Source: HXMU1420-13 sp965601825
GTDB taxonomy: Bacteria > Bacteroidota > Rhodothermia > Balneolales > Balneolaceae
Reading direction: 5' to 3'
NCBI GenBank assembly: GCA_965601825.1
Contig: OZ271839.1
Location: forward strand, 806,001 to 870,000
Length of the DNA stretch: 64,000 nucleotides
The notes beneath the pieces are model-generated. The model saw only the letters and a list, made by a program, of their open reading frames with translations. It was not told the DNA's origin and made no database searches. The position numbers were made by a program, and so were the translations under genes. How positions within the stretch are numbered: position 1 is the stretch's first letter; every line of letters begins with the position of its first letter. Shown here in pieces: positions 1-9,800 of the stretch.

Positions 1-1
1 T

Positions 2-424
2 GATACAGGTTTAACCGGCCGTAAAATTATTGTTGATACATATGGCGGTTTTGGTGCTCATGGTGGTGGAGCATTTTCAGGAAAAGATCCGTCAAAAGTA
101 GATAGAAGTGCCGCATATGCAGCCCGTCATATTGCAAAAAACTTGGTGGCGGCTGAACTAGCAGATGAATGTCTTGTTCAACTAGCCTATGCAATTGGCG
201 TTGTAGATCCGGTTTCAATTTCTGTGAATAGTTATGGTACCGGAAAGAAAAGCGATATTGAGCTCGCTGATCTTGTAGCCAAAACCTTCGATTGTACTCC
301 GAAAGGAATTATTGAACGATTTGATTTGCTTCGTCCAATTTATCGCCCCACTGCTGCTTATGGGCATTTTGGAAGAGAAGAGTTTCCTTGGGAACAGCTC
401 GATTATGTAAACAAATTGAGTTAA
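2..424 (+). CDS. metK: S-adenosylmethionine synthase, C-terminal part (5' truncated by window edge)
   Basis: Makes S-adenosylmethionine from methionine and ATP in the cytoplasm. About 140 C-terminal residues are present, reading in frame from base 2. The family signature GGGAFSGKDPSKVDRS is followed by AAYAARHIAKN, then the C-terminal segment VSISVNSYGTG and the usual ending with RPIYRPTAAYGHFGR and FPWE. The beginning lies outside the window, so no start can be given. It is followed after about 100 bases without recognisable signals by a lipoprotein gene on the same strand. Identification is firm. Confidence 0.96.
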   Translation, partial: DTGLTGRKIIVDTYGGFGAHGGGAFSGKDPSKVDRSAAYAARHIAKNLVAAELADECLVQLAYAIGVVDPVSISVNSYGTGKKSDIELADLVAKTFDCTPKGIIERFDLLRPIYRPTAAYGHFGREEFPWEQLDYVNKLS

Positions 425-528
425 ATGGGCAATTTTTGTATTCAATAATTGTTCATTACCAGGATACAAAATCGAATAAATCAAGCATTGCATTCTACTA
501 AAATTTTAACAACATCTATTCATTCAAA

Positions 529-936
529 GTGTATTTAAAAACAGCTTTTCTATTTCTGTTTTTGATAGGTATTTGGGCTTGTTCTTCAAGCGAGACTTAT
601 ACAGATCTTGATCGAACGCCAACAGAGACAGATGCACGTATTTTAAAGCTTAATACAGATGCAAACTGGCCCTATTATTATTGGGAGGCTGGTGAACAAG
701 TGGACACTATTTATGGTGTGATGTTAGATTTGCAATTACTAGATGAATCAGGAAACGACATTAAAACAGTTACATTTCGATTTCCAAATTCAAGAGAGCA
801 TAATATTGAGTTTGATAATATTGAAGAAGATGAAGTATATCGTGTTGTGGTAGGTAAATATTTACTAACCGGCGAATACAGCACAGCAAGAGGATCTTAT
901 TTATATGAGATCAAATCGAAAAAAGAAGAAGATTAA
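529..936 (+). CDS. Small putative lipoprotein, function unknown
   Basis: 135 residues with a GTG start. The N-terminus is a lipoprotein signal peptide: a short charged start (YLK), a hydrophobic stretch and a lipobox ending in IWAC with Cys18 as the lipidated residue, followed by serines. The mature part of about 118 residues is acidic and looks beta-rich, with no cysteines or catalytic motif I recognise; it ends in a lysine/glutamate tail. GTG is chosen because it sits just before the signal peptide and no ATG fits. A hairpin terminator overlaps the stop codon, so it is probably transcribed alone. Function unknown. Confidence 0.75.
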   Translation: MYLKTAFLFLFLIGIWACSSSETYTDLDRTPTETDARILKLNTDANWPYYYWEAGEQVDTIYGVMLDLQLLDESGNDIKTVTFRFPNSREHNIEFDNIEEDEVYRVVVGKYLLTGEYSTARGSYLYEIKSKKEED

Positions 937-972
937 ACTGGAACTTCGCTTCCTTTCTGAAGTACAGTTTTT
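936..972 (+). terminator. Rho-independent terminator after the small lipoprotein gene
   Basis: Outer arms AACTG/CAGTT and inner arms ACTTC/GAAGT, separated by a 2/1 base bulge, form a hairpin directly followed by a run of five T (counting the arm). It begins in the stop codon of the preceding gene. Confidence 0.55.
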
Positions 973-1032
973 CACAAATGATGGGTTCATTCCTTCCATC
1001 AAAAATTTGTACCTTCCACAAACTCATCTGCT

Positions 1033-2739
1033 ATGATTTCGCGACTATTACCACTTCTTTTTGCGGTTATTCTAATTCCGATGGACGCATCCGCCCAGAA
1101 TGCGCAAAATACATTGCTTCCTGAAATCAACCCTCAGGACATTGAAATTAGAAGTGAATTTAGAGCTAGATTCCCCGGATTAAGGCGACAACCTATTCTT
1201 GGATTCAACCCTAAACCAAGAGTATTCAGAATTGATCCAAATCGAATTCCCTTCATGGAAACACGCGATGAGGCTGTTGCTGCCATTGCAATCACTCAAT
1301 TAGATCGACCTGAACCACCTGAAAGATCAATAATTGAAGCTCCACTAAGACAAACAGTTTACGCACAGACAGGCTTTGGAAGCTTTCTTACACCAGAGTT
1401 TCAAGGGTACTTTTTCAGAGGATTAAATCAGAAATCATCAATTTCTGGGAATATCGATTTCACAAGTTCTGATGGACACCTTGATAATCAATTAAGCAGT
1501 TTTAGATATTTGGATGGAGACGTTCGATTTAAATCAAAAGTAAATCGACAAACGAGTGTAGAAGCCAGTATTGGTGGCGTTTATGATTTTAATCGATTGT
1601 TTAATCTTGCCACTATTTATCAGGATGTTATTGGCAATACAGCTGATAAATCGTATGGAGGTTTTAATTCTGGTTTGTCCATCAATCAAATTAAAAATGC
1701 ACTAGAAGGACTTCGAGCAAACGTTGCTTTCAATACTTATAGCAGTGAATTAGGCGCTGGTACTACAAACCTTGGTGGAAACAGTAGTGAGTATTTTATC
1801 TCTGCAGATCTTGAAAAATACTGGGCCGGAAAAAAGCTATATGAAACATTCAGTGTTTCCGGGAGCCTAATGGCGGGTAATTATGAAAACTCATCTTCTA
1901 ATTCTGAAAATATTATCTATTCAAGAATTGATGGTACGTATAAAAAGCTGATCAATTTTAAATTACACATTACTGCAGGCGCTGGAATTGCTTACGTTTC
2001 GGATGGAATTTCGAACCGTGCTTATTTCGCACCGAACGCACTGGCCACATATAATTTAAAGGATGCATTAATTCTGAAAGTAGGATTCTCCGGTACTCCG
2101 CAGATGTTCACTTTACAGGATCATTTTCAAAGAAATCGTTTTCTTAGCAATAATGTAATACTTCGTCATAGCTACGAATCAAAGGCTTTTTCTGAGGTCG
2201 GTTTTCAGCTTTTTGAAGGCAATAGTTTATATGGTGGTTTGAGTTATTCCATCACAAAAAACCTAGCCTATTATGATCGGGCCACGGAGACAAGAATCGG
2301 TCAGGATTATCAACTATTCTATAATATAAATTACGGGAAAGCCACAGAATTTCAGCTTTACGGTGGTATGACTCAACAATTAAACCCTGAAGAGTTCTGG
2401 TTTGATGTACGATTTTATGCTCGCCAACCCAAATTAGATGCAGGTGGCGATGTTCCATTTGAAGAACGAATTGGAGTTAACACAGCGCTAAATTATAAGC
2501 CTGTTCAGGAAGTACTACTTACTGGCTGGATAGATTTTGTTGGAAGTAGACAAGCACCAGCAACTAACAGAGAATTAGAAGCATTTATACTAGCCAATGT
2601 GAAAGTTGAATATGAAATTACATCTCAATTTGGTGTTTATGCTAAAGTATTGAATATTTTGGGGCAAAAGTATGAACTTTGGGATGGATATGAAGAACGT
2701 CCATTTCAAGTATTTGGAGGGTTAACTTTAAAATTCTAG
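1033..2739 (+). CDS. Outer-membrane beta-barrel protein, probably TonB-receptor-like, function unknown
   Basis: 568 residues. A signal peptide (residues 1-22, cleavage after DASAQ) is followed by a Pro/Arg-rich segment to about residue 110. From there to the end the sequence alternates polar and aromatic residues in about 20 strand-like stretches. The C-terminus, FQVFGGLTLKF, ends in phenylalanine as outer-membrane barrels do, and the preceding GVYAKVLNILGQKYELWDGY resembles the last strands of TonB-dependent receptors. No plug domain with a clear TonB box is visible, and the protein is shorter than usual receptors. It lies 2 bases before an HU-like gene and upstream of exbB/exbD/tonB. Substrate unknown. 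Confidence 0.7.
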   Translation: MISRLLPLLFAVILIPMDASAQNAQNTLLPEINPQDIEIRSEFRARFPGLRRQPILGFNPKPRVFRIDPNRIPFMETRDEAVAAIAITQLDRPEPPERSIIEAPLRQTVYAQTGFGSFLTPEFQGYFFRGLNQKSSISGNIDFTSSDGHLDNQLSSFRYLDGDVRFKSKVNRQTSVEASIGGVYDFNRLFNLATIYQDVIGNTADKSYGGFNSGLSINQIKNALEGLRANVAFNTYSSELGAGTTNLGGNSSEYFISADLEKYWAGKKLYETFSVSGSLMAGNYENSSSNSENIIYSRIDGTYKKLINFKLHITAGAGIAYVSDGISNRAYFAPNALATYNLKDALILKVGFSGTPQMFTLQDHFQRNRFLSNNVILRHSYESKAFSEVGFQLFEGNSLYGGLSYSITKNLAYYDRATETRIGQDYQLFYNINYGKATEFQLYGGMTQQLNPEEFWFDVRFYARQPKLDAGGDVPFEERIGVNTALNYKPVQEVLLTGWIDFVGSRQAPATNRELEAFILANVKVEYEITSQFGVYAKVLNILGQKYELWDGYEERPFQVFGGLTLKF

Positions 2740-2741
2740 GT

Positions 2742-2939
2742 ATGACAAAAGAGTTTTTACAAGCATTTAGTATTGTTATTCGGGATCAAATAATCATGAA
2801 AAACTCTGTGGAGATTAAGGGGCTGGGTACCTTCAAGGCGGTGCATTTTAGTCAACAGCAGGAACAAAGGGCAGACGGTGTAACAGTAATGGTTCCACCT
2901 CGAGATGCCATAGAATTTGTAGCAGAAACTGAGGATTAA
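2742..2939 (+). CDS. Small HU/IHF-like protein
   Basis: 65 residues, about two-thirds of a normal HU. It has the HU helical start (EFLQAFSIVIRDQIIM), the turn motif VEIKGLGTFKAVHF that matches the HU core (usually V.L.GFGTF) and a terminal strand with PPRDAIEFVAETED, resembling HU's P..G..I.F segment. It lacks the DNA-clasping arms of full HU. It sits 2 bases after the barrel gene and 2 bases before another HU-domain gene, so it is very likely translated in the same transcript and may pair with the N-terminal HU domain of that protein. Pairing is inference. Confidence 0.72.
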   Translation: MTKEFLQAFSIVIRDQIIMKNSVEIKGLGTFKAVHFSQQQEQRADGVTVMVPPRDAIEFVAETED

Positions 2940-2941
2940 TC

Positions 2942-4744
2942 ATGCATATTGAACACAAACAATTCCTCGAGTTAGTTGCCGAAGCTGCCGGTTATGACAT
3001 TGAAAAAGCTGAAAAACAACTTACTGACTTAATCAGCGATATACAGCAATCGTTAAGTGATGAAGGGGCTTACGAAATTGAAGGTTTTGGGATTTTTTCA
3101 AAGTTGGGAAACAGGATTATGTTCATCCCATCAGATGAATTAGAAACAGAAGTTAATTTCAAATATGTAGGAATGGAGCCCATCGAATTAGATGAGCCAA
3201 AGCCTGTTGTTGAAGAAGATCCATTTGAAGGACTCGATGAAGCTGACCAACATACTGAAGATGTAGATAGTCGTTTTGCGGGCTTAATCGACGATGATAT
3301 TATCGCAGACACTGAACCTCCTTCTGAAGAAGTTGAAGAAGAAGGACCGGGTCCGGAAATGTGGGGAGTAGAAGCACATAAAGAAGATGATGGAGCTGAT
3401 CGACTTTTTGCCAGTTTGATGGGTGAGGAATACGAAGAACCCTTGGATGAAAGTGAGGGAATTGACACTTCAGACACAAATGACTCTGATGATTTCACTG
3501 ACGTTTTTGCTGAATTAGAAGAGCCGGAAAGTTCTGAAGATCTTGGTGCTGAAGTAGCATCGTTTATGAATGAAGAACCTGTTGAAGCTCCAGAAAACGA
3601 GATACCTACAGATGATTTATTGGATGATATTTTTGCAGATTCAGAAGATCAGGATGATTTTGAAGATTTGATTCAGGAGTCTATAGAAGAGACGGTTGAT
3701 GAGGAAACAGTTGAAGAAGAATCATCACAAGAAGAAGTAGAGGAACAATCTGTTGAAGATGAAATTATTGAAGAAGTACTTGAACTTGAATCTGCAATTG
3801 ATCCAGACGATGAAGACTCAGAAGATGATGAATTAATCGAATCAATTGATGAATTAGTAGATGAGCAAGAAGAAGTCCAAACTGATTCCGAGGAAACAGA
3901 AGAAATCGAATTAGAAGGAACTGACGACTTTGACGATCCTTTCTTAGTGCTGGAAGATGATCAAGTTGATGAGGCTGATCTAAATATGCCGGACTTGGAC
4001 GATTCTGAGATAATTCCTGTTATCAAGAATATCACAACGGATGTGCCGGATACTCCAAAGGTGGAGAAAAAGGAAAAAGAAGAAAAGCCAAAGAAAGAAA
4101 AGAAAGAGAAAGTCAAAAAAGAGAAACCCAAAAAAGAACCTAAAGAATCACAACCGGCACCAGCGTGGTTATGGGTCGTATTAATTCTTGTAGTTGTTGG
4201 CGGTAGTGTTGCCGGGCTTGGATATTTTAGCATTTTAAATATTCCATTCATAACCCCTCAAACTTCATCAAGTACAACTACAGTAATTACAACCCCAGCT
4301 CAATCTCCGGTAAGTGAACCGGTAGAGCAACCTGTTACTTCAAATAATGAAGTGGAAACAGAAACTGTTAATCCTGAAATGACACCAGAACCGGTTCAGG
4401 AACAACCATCAAATGAAGTGGTTGAACAACCTCAGCCAATTAATAACCCGGTTTCTGAAACCGCAGATCAATATGGATTAAGAGGAGAAGTTTCAGCAAG
4501 TGGAGTTGATGGCTACACAATAATACTTTACACATTGAGTAATCAACAGAACGCATTTAATGAACGCCAAAAGCTAACAGACGCTGGATTTAGAAGTTTC
4601 TTAGTTCCAATTCCAAGTGAACGTTTTGGAACATTATATCGAGTTTGTGTTGGTCAATTTGGATCACTCTTTGATGCAGCAGTTGCTGCTGAAGAAATTG
4701 AAGACTTATTACCAGAAAATTATATCATCAAAAAAATTAACTGA
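2942..4744 (+). CDS. HU-domain, acidic, single-span membrane protein with C-terminal SPOR domain
   Basis: 600 residues. Residues 1-75 form an HU/IHF-like domain (core YEIEGFGIFSKLGN), of the type found in Bacteroidota SPOR proteins (HU-CCDC81 families). Residues about 80-370 are almost entirely Glu/Asp-rich and low complexity; 375-402 are Lys-rich. A single membrane span follows (about 406-432, WLWVVLILVVVGG), then a Pro/Gln/Thr linker and a SPOR domain (about 522-600, starting YTIILYTLSNQ). The HU part should be cytoplasmic and SPOR periplasmic, where SPOR domains bind denuded septal peptidoglycan. A link between nucleoid and division septum is inference. ExbB follows after 8 bases. Confidence 0.85.
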   Translation: MHIEHKQFLELVAEAAGYDIEKAEKQLTDLISDIQQSLSDEGAYEIEGFGIFSKLGNRIMFIPSDELETEVNFKYVGMEPIELDEPKPVVEEDPFEGLDEADQHTEDVDSRFAGLIDDDIIADTEPPSEEVEEEGPGPEMWGVEAHKEDDGADRLFASLMGEEYEEPLDESEGIDTSDTNDSDDFTDVFAELEEPESSEDLGAEVASFMNEEPVEAPENEIPTDDLLDDIFADSEDQDDFEDLIQESIEETVDEETVEEESSQEEVEEQSVEDEIIEEVLELESAIDPDDEDSEDDELIESIDELVDEQEEVQTDSEETEEIELEGTDDFDDPFLVLEDDQVDEADLNMPDLDDSEIIPVIKNITTDVPDTPKVEKKEKEEKPKKEKKEKVKKEKPKKEPKESQPAPAWLWVVLILVVVGGSVAGLGYFSILNIPFITPQTSSSTTTVITTPAQSPVSEPVEQPVTSNNEVETETVNPEMTPEPVQEQPSNEVVEQPQPINNPVSETADQYGLRGEVSASGVDGYTIILYTLSNQQNAFNERQKLTDAGFRSFLVPIPSERFGTLYRVCVGQFGSLFDAAVAAEEIEDLLPENYIIKKIN

Positions 4745-4752
4745 TCATCTAC

Positions 4753-5460
4753 ATGATAAAATTACTGCTCATTTTGCAGGAATCAACGGCTGCTATTGAT
4801 TCTCTTGCAACATCATTAGAGGGAGAAACCATCACTTTTTTCGATTTAATGGTAGAGGGAGGAATCCTAATGATTCCAATCTTTATTCTACTATTAATCT
4901 CTTTCTATGTAATTACAGAACGTTGGAGTGCACTATCAAGATCTCATACCGACACGAATCGTTTTCTTGGTAGCATTGAAGGAATGTTGAAGTCGGGCAG
5001 ACAAGCGGATGCAATAGCTTACTGTGAAGATTTCGATAAACCACTTTCCAGAATTATCATTGCAGGAATAAAAAGACTTGGTAGACCACTACGAGATATT
5101 GAAGACGCCATTGATAACGCTGGTAAGAAAGAGATTTTCTTTCTTGAAAAACGAATGAATTGGTTAGCCACAATTGCAGGTGTAGCTCCGCTTATTGGTT
5201 TTACTGGCACCGTTACAGGTATGATCGAAGCATTTATGGATATTCAATCATTACAAGGCAATGTGAATCCGAGTGCATTGGCAGGTGGTATCTGGGAAGC
5301 TCTTATTACAACGGCTGCTGGTCTTATTGTGGGTTTGATTGCTTTTGGTTTCTACAATCTATTGTTGGGTAAAATCAACAGGTCGATTTTTGAACTAGAA
5401 AATGCGTCGGCAGATTTTATTGATCTGCTTCAATCTCCGGCTCCAAAAAAGCAGGCATAA
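4753..5460 (+). CDS. exbB: ExbB/TolQ/MotA-family proton channel subunit
   Basis: 235 residues, inner membrane. ExbB with ExbD uses the proton gradient to drive TonB. Three membrane spans are visible: about 35-55 (ILMIPIFILLLISFYVI), about 138-162 (TIAGVAPLIGFTGTVTGMI) and about 176-200 (TTAAGLIVGLIAFGF). The conserved small-residue motif APLIGFTGTVTGMI and the ALITTAAGL stretch are typical of the family. It is the first of an exbB-exbD-tonB run (next start 1 base after its stop). It could be TolQ instead, but the adjacent TonB-type protein favours ExbB. Confidence 0.93.
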   Translation: MIKLLLILQESTAAIDSLATSLEGETITFFDLMVEGGILMIPIFILLLISFYVITERWSALSRSHTDTNRFLGSIEGMLKSGRQADAIAYCEDFDKPLSRIIIAGIKRLGRPLRDIEDAIDNAGKKEIFFLEKRMNWLATIAGVAPLIGFTGTVTGMIEAFMDIQSLQGNVNPSALAGGIWEALITTAAGLIVGLIAFGFYNLLLGKINRSIFELENASADFIDLLQSPAPKKQA

Positions 5461-5461
5461 C

Positions 5462-5878
5462 ATGGCGCGAGACTTTAGAAGAGGTGATAAAAGACTGGCT
5501 CCATTGACTCTGTTTTCGCAGTCGTCATTGACAGACATCGTTCTTTTATTACTGATTTTCTTCCTCCTCACTTCCTCTTTTGTGACTAATTTTGGGATAC
5601 AGGTAAACATTCCAAGAGCTGAAAGTGGCGCGGTTAATGATTCTGAATACATTTCTGTTGCTATCACCAGTGATGGTGAATTTTATGTAGAAGGTGAATT
5701 GACCGCTCGTGGTTCACTTGCAGGTGCCATACGAGAGGCAAGAAATACCAAACCGGAAGGAATGATCGTTTTACGTGCAGATAAAGACGCTACTGTTGAT
5801 GATGCAGTACGTGTTTTAAATATCGGAAAGGCATTAAATCTCCGATTGGTAATGGCAACCGAACAAAGTTCTTTATAA
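5462..5878 (+). CDS. exbD: ExbD/TolR-family biopolymer transport protein
   Basis: 138 residues from the ATG at 5462, one base after the exbB stop; a longer in-frame reading from 5402 would overlap exbB and is not used. A basic N-terminus (ARDFRRGDKR) precedes a single membrane span (about 22-42). The span begins SLTDIV with Asp25, the position of the essential proton-carrying aspartate of ExbD. The periplasmic part has the family's VAITSDGEFYVEG and MIVLRADKDATVDDAVRVL elements. Partner of ExbB and of the TonB protein encoded 6 bases downstream. Confidence 0.93.
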   Translation: MARDFRRGDKRLAPLTLFSQSSLTDIVLLLLIFFLLTSSFVTNFGIQVNIPRAESGAVNDSEYISVAITSDGEFYVEGELTARGSLAGAIREARNTKPEGMIVLRADKDATVDDAVRVLNIGKALNLRLVMATEQSSL

Positions 5879-5884
5879 AAACTC

Positions 5885-6706
5885 ATGCAACCACATTTCA
5901 CAAAAGATGATGGAAGAGCTTTGATCGCAACAATTGCGATGGCTAGCATTTTACTTGCCTTTTCTTTGTGGTTTACAATTGATATGGGCCAAAATATGCG
6001 CCCATCTTTTATTGAGGTTGAATTTGGTGAATTCCAAACCGGAAGTATGACCGAGTTTTCAGAAGTTGAAAATGAAGAGGTTGCAACTCGACCTAATCCA
6101 TCAGAAGTAGAAACAGAAGAACCTACTGAGGAAGCACCTGAAGTCGAAGAGGTTCAGGAAGAAGCCGATGTGGAAGATACTAAGCCGGTAGATCTACCAG
6201 ATGAAGTTGAAGAAGTAATTGAAGAAACCATCGAAACTCCAATTACGGAAGAAATTGACCCAACCGAGGTTACAGAAGAGAGTTTAGAAGAAGAAGTTGA
6301 AATTGCACCAATCGCTCAGGAAGATATTGAGACACAAGAAGGTGAAGAGGAAAGTGGTGATGTTGAGGGAAATACTGGCGATACAGATTCTGATCAGGGA
6401 ATTGGAAACGATGAAGAAAATACATCTCCATATGATTTAACTTTTGAAGGAGATTTAGATAGAACACCTCTTTCACAAAACCTTCCTGAGAATAATACGA
6501 ACTTTAATGCAACTGTAACTATGGGTTTTGAAGTGTTACCAAACGGTTCAGTTGGTAGAATATGGCCAATTAGGCGTTCTGGAAATCCAGAGTTAGAACG
6601 GACAGTTATGGCAACTTTAAAGAATTGGAGATTCACCAGGCTTCCTGCGGGCGTACCCCAAACAAATCAGCGCGGTTCTATAACGTTTAAGTTCATAGTC
6701 GAGTAA
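5885..6706 (+). CDS. tonB: TonB-family energy transducer with acidic linker
   Basis: 273 residues. One N-terminal membrane span (about 16-35, TIAMASILLAFSLWFTI) is followed by a 150-residue linker that is strongly Glu-rich with scattered Pro, rather than the Pro/Lys-rich rod of classical TonB. The C-terminal domain (about 190-273) fits TonB: FNATVTMGFEVLPNGSVGRIWPIRRSGNPELERTV contains the G.V..I..I.SSG...LD-like pattern, then LKNWRFTRLP. It should connect ExbB/ExbD to outer-membrane receptors. A hairpin terminator follows directly, closing the cluster. The acidic linker is unusual. Confidence 0.87.
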   Translation: MQPHFTKDDGRALIATIAMASILLAFSLWFTIDMGQNMRPSFIEVEFGEFQTGSMTEFSEVENEEVATRPNPSEVETEEPTEEAPEVEEVQEEADVEDTKPVDLPDEVEEVIEETIETPITEEIDPTEVTEESLEEEVEIAPIAQEDIETQEGEEESGDVEGNTGDTDSDQGIGNDEENTSPYDLTFEGDLDRTPLSQNLPENNTNFNATVTMGFEVLPNGSVGRIWPIRRSGNPELERTVMATLKNWRFTRLPAGVPQTNQRGSITFKFIVE

Positions 6707-6733
6707 AGTTGGGATTTTGAATCACAACTTTTT
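6705..6733 (+). terminator. Rho-independent terminator after tonB
   Basis: A 12-base-pair stem with one mismatch (AAAGTTGGGATT with AATCACAACTTT), a 3-base loop and a following T run. It begins in the tonB stop codon and probably ends the transcript containing exbB-exbD-tonB. Confidence 0.65.
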
Positions 6734-6810
6734 ACTGATCCCTTGATATTGAATACCTACTTTCGGTACTTCTTACCCGCTCTTCACACTAACCAATAAA
6801 AGGGATTCAA

Positions 6811-9800
6811 ATGAAGCGATTCTATAGCGTACTCACACTGTGCATTCTAAGTGTGATTCTCATTCAACCAACACAAGCTCAAATCTTTGGACATGGTGCA
6901 GAAACCAATAAACCAAAGTTCGAAGATCAAATGTTTCAGGATTTGGAATATCGTGAAATTGGGCCATTTCGAGGTGGTCGTTCTGTTGCGGTTGCCGGTC
7001 ACGATGACCAACCTTACATCTACTACGTTGGATACACGGGAGGTGGAGTTTATAAAACCGTCGATGGTGGAAATACCTGGGAAAACGTTACGGATGGATA
7101 TTTCAGAACAGGATCTGTTGGAGCAATAGATGTTGCGGATTCTGATCCGAATGTTATTTATGTGGGGATGGGAGAAACTGACATCCGTGGAAACATGAGT
7201 GCAGGTGATGGAATGTATCGATCAACAGATGCAGGGAAAACATGGCAATATTTAGGTTTGGGGAATACTCAGTTTATTGGCGACATCGAAATACATCCAA
7301 CTAATCCTGATGTAGCTTGGGTTGCTGCAATGGGTAAGCTTTTTGGAAATGTAGAAAGTGATAAGCGTGGGGTTTACAAGACAACTGATGGTGGCAAAAC
7401 CTGGAATAAAGTGCTCTATCGAGATAATAAAACCGGCGCAGTTGACATTGCAGTAGACCCGAATAATCCAAGAATTTTATATGCTGCAATGTGGGAAGCT
7501 TACCGAACGGAGCATGAAATGAGCAGTGGCGGCGAGGGCTCGGGCTTATTTAAAAGTACGGATGGTGGCGAAAGCTGGACAGAGATCACCAGAAATGTCG
7601 GAATGCCGAAAGGGATGGTTGGTAAAATTGGAGTTTCTGTTTCTCCTGTTAATTCAGATCGAGTTTTTGCAATAGTTGAAAATGCTCGAGGTGGTGGACT
7701 TTTCCGCAGTGAAGATGCAGGTGAAACCTGGAGACGAGTGAGTGCTAATCGTAACCTTCGTCAAAGAGCGTGGTATTATTCCAAAGTAATAGCTGATACT
7801 AAAGATGAAAATGTTGTATATGTACTGAATGTTGGATTCTGGAAATCAATTGATGGTGGTCAAAATTTTAGCAGAATCAGAACTCCTCACGCTGACCATC
7901 ATGATCTTTGGATTGCAAATAATAATCCTGAAAGAATGGTAATTGGTGATGATGGCGGTGGACAGGTTACGTACAATGGTGGACGAACCTGGACTTCATA
8001 TCATACATCGGCCACTGCGCAGATTTACCAAGTAGCCGTAGATAATCAGTTTCCTTATATGATTTATGGCGCCCAACAGGATAATTCCACTTTTGCAATT
8101 ATGAGCAGAACCAATCAATCCGGAATTAATGAAGACGATTGGTGGAGAGTTGCAGGTTGTGAGTCAGGTTATATCGCAGTAGATCCTGATAATCATGATG
8201 TAACTTATGGCGGATGTTATGGTGGCTCATTATCACGCTATGATGCCGGTTTAAGATTGAATGATCGGATCGATATCTGGCCGGATAATCCGATGGGAGC
8301 AGGTGCTGATCAATTGAAATATAGATTCCAGTGGACATTCCCAATCATTGTTTCTCCTCACAATTCTGATGTGTTATATGCTACTTCACAACATGTTCAC
8401 AGATCCACGGACGAAGGAATGAGTTGGGAAGACATCAGCCCAGATTTAACCAGAAACGATAAATCTAAACAGATAGAGTCTGGTGGACCGATCACCAAAG
8501 ATGATACTTCAGTAGAATACTATAATACGATTTTCACATTCGTTGAATCGGAAATCGAACCCGGATTACTTTGGGTTGGTACTGATGATGGATTGATTCA
8601 TATCAGCCGTGATAATGGTGAAACATGGGATGATGTAACTCCAAGAGGACTGCCTGAATCGTTAATCAGCATATTGGATGCCTCTCAGCACGATCCCGGA
8701 ACAGCGTACTTTGCAGCAACTCGTTACAAGTTTGGCGAATTCCAGCCTATGATTTACCGCACTACTAATTATGGTAGAAGTTGGGATAAAATCACAGATG
8801 GTATTCCTGAGATGGATTTCACTCGCGTTGTTCGTGAAGACCCAAACAAATCCGGTTTACTTTATGCCGGAACAGAGACAGGCGTGTATGTTTCATTTAA
8901 TGCTGGCGATGATTGGCAGCCACTTCAAATGAATTTGCCCGCTGTTCCAATTACAGATTTAGCGGTTCATAAGCGAGATAAGGATTTGATTGTAGCTACT
9001 CAGGGGCGTTCATTCTGGGTTTTAGATGACCTTCCGGTTCTTCATCAGATGACGGATAATATTGCGAAAGCAGATCACCACTTATTTGATCCTGAAGATG
9101 CTTATTTATTTGGAGGATCAAGAGGAGGAAGTGCTCTAACTGGTCAAAATCCCGAAAATGGTGCTGTTGTTTACTTTAAACTTGATGAAGCGCAAGAAGA
9201 AGAAATTAAGCTAGAGTTTATGGACATGCGAGGTAACACCATTCAAACGTATTCAAGTACTGAAGACTCTCGTGGTCGAGCTGTTAGAGAATCTCCGTTG
9301 TTTTTTGAAGAAGAGGATCGAACCAGACCGACTGTTGTTCCTAACAAACCCGGATTAAATAAATTTGTTTGGAATCTCAGATATCCGGGAGTTACCAATT
9401 TAGATGGACGTCAGATTCTTTGGGCTGGAAATACGTCCGGCCCGATGGCTGTTCCCGGAACTTATACTGTTAGGATGCATATTGGGGATGAAATGGTAGC
9501 AGAGCAGCAGTTTGAAGTGATGAAAGACCCTCGACTAGTAGATATTACTCAAGAGGATTTAATTGCACAATTTGAGTTGGTTCAGACTATTAATGCTAAG
9601 CTGGATACTACTCATAAATCCATCAATAGAATTCGATTGGCAATGGAAGAAATGAAAACCATGGCTGATGAAATTGAAGGAAATGAAGAATTGACAACTC
9701 GACTTAAAGAATTGTCAACGACCGTTTCAGAAATTGAGAATGAACTAGTTCAAACCAAAGCAGAGGCTATTCAGGATGTACTAAACTTCCCAATTAAGCT

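Noticed and set aside
3070..4251. Long reading frames on the minus strand inside the acidic SPOR gene (Ser-rich and Phe-rich)
   Set aside because: They are reverse complements of Glu/Asp and Lys codons in a low-complexity region; no start context.
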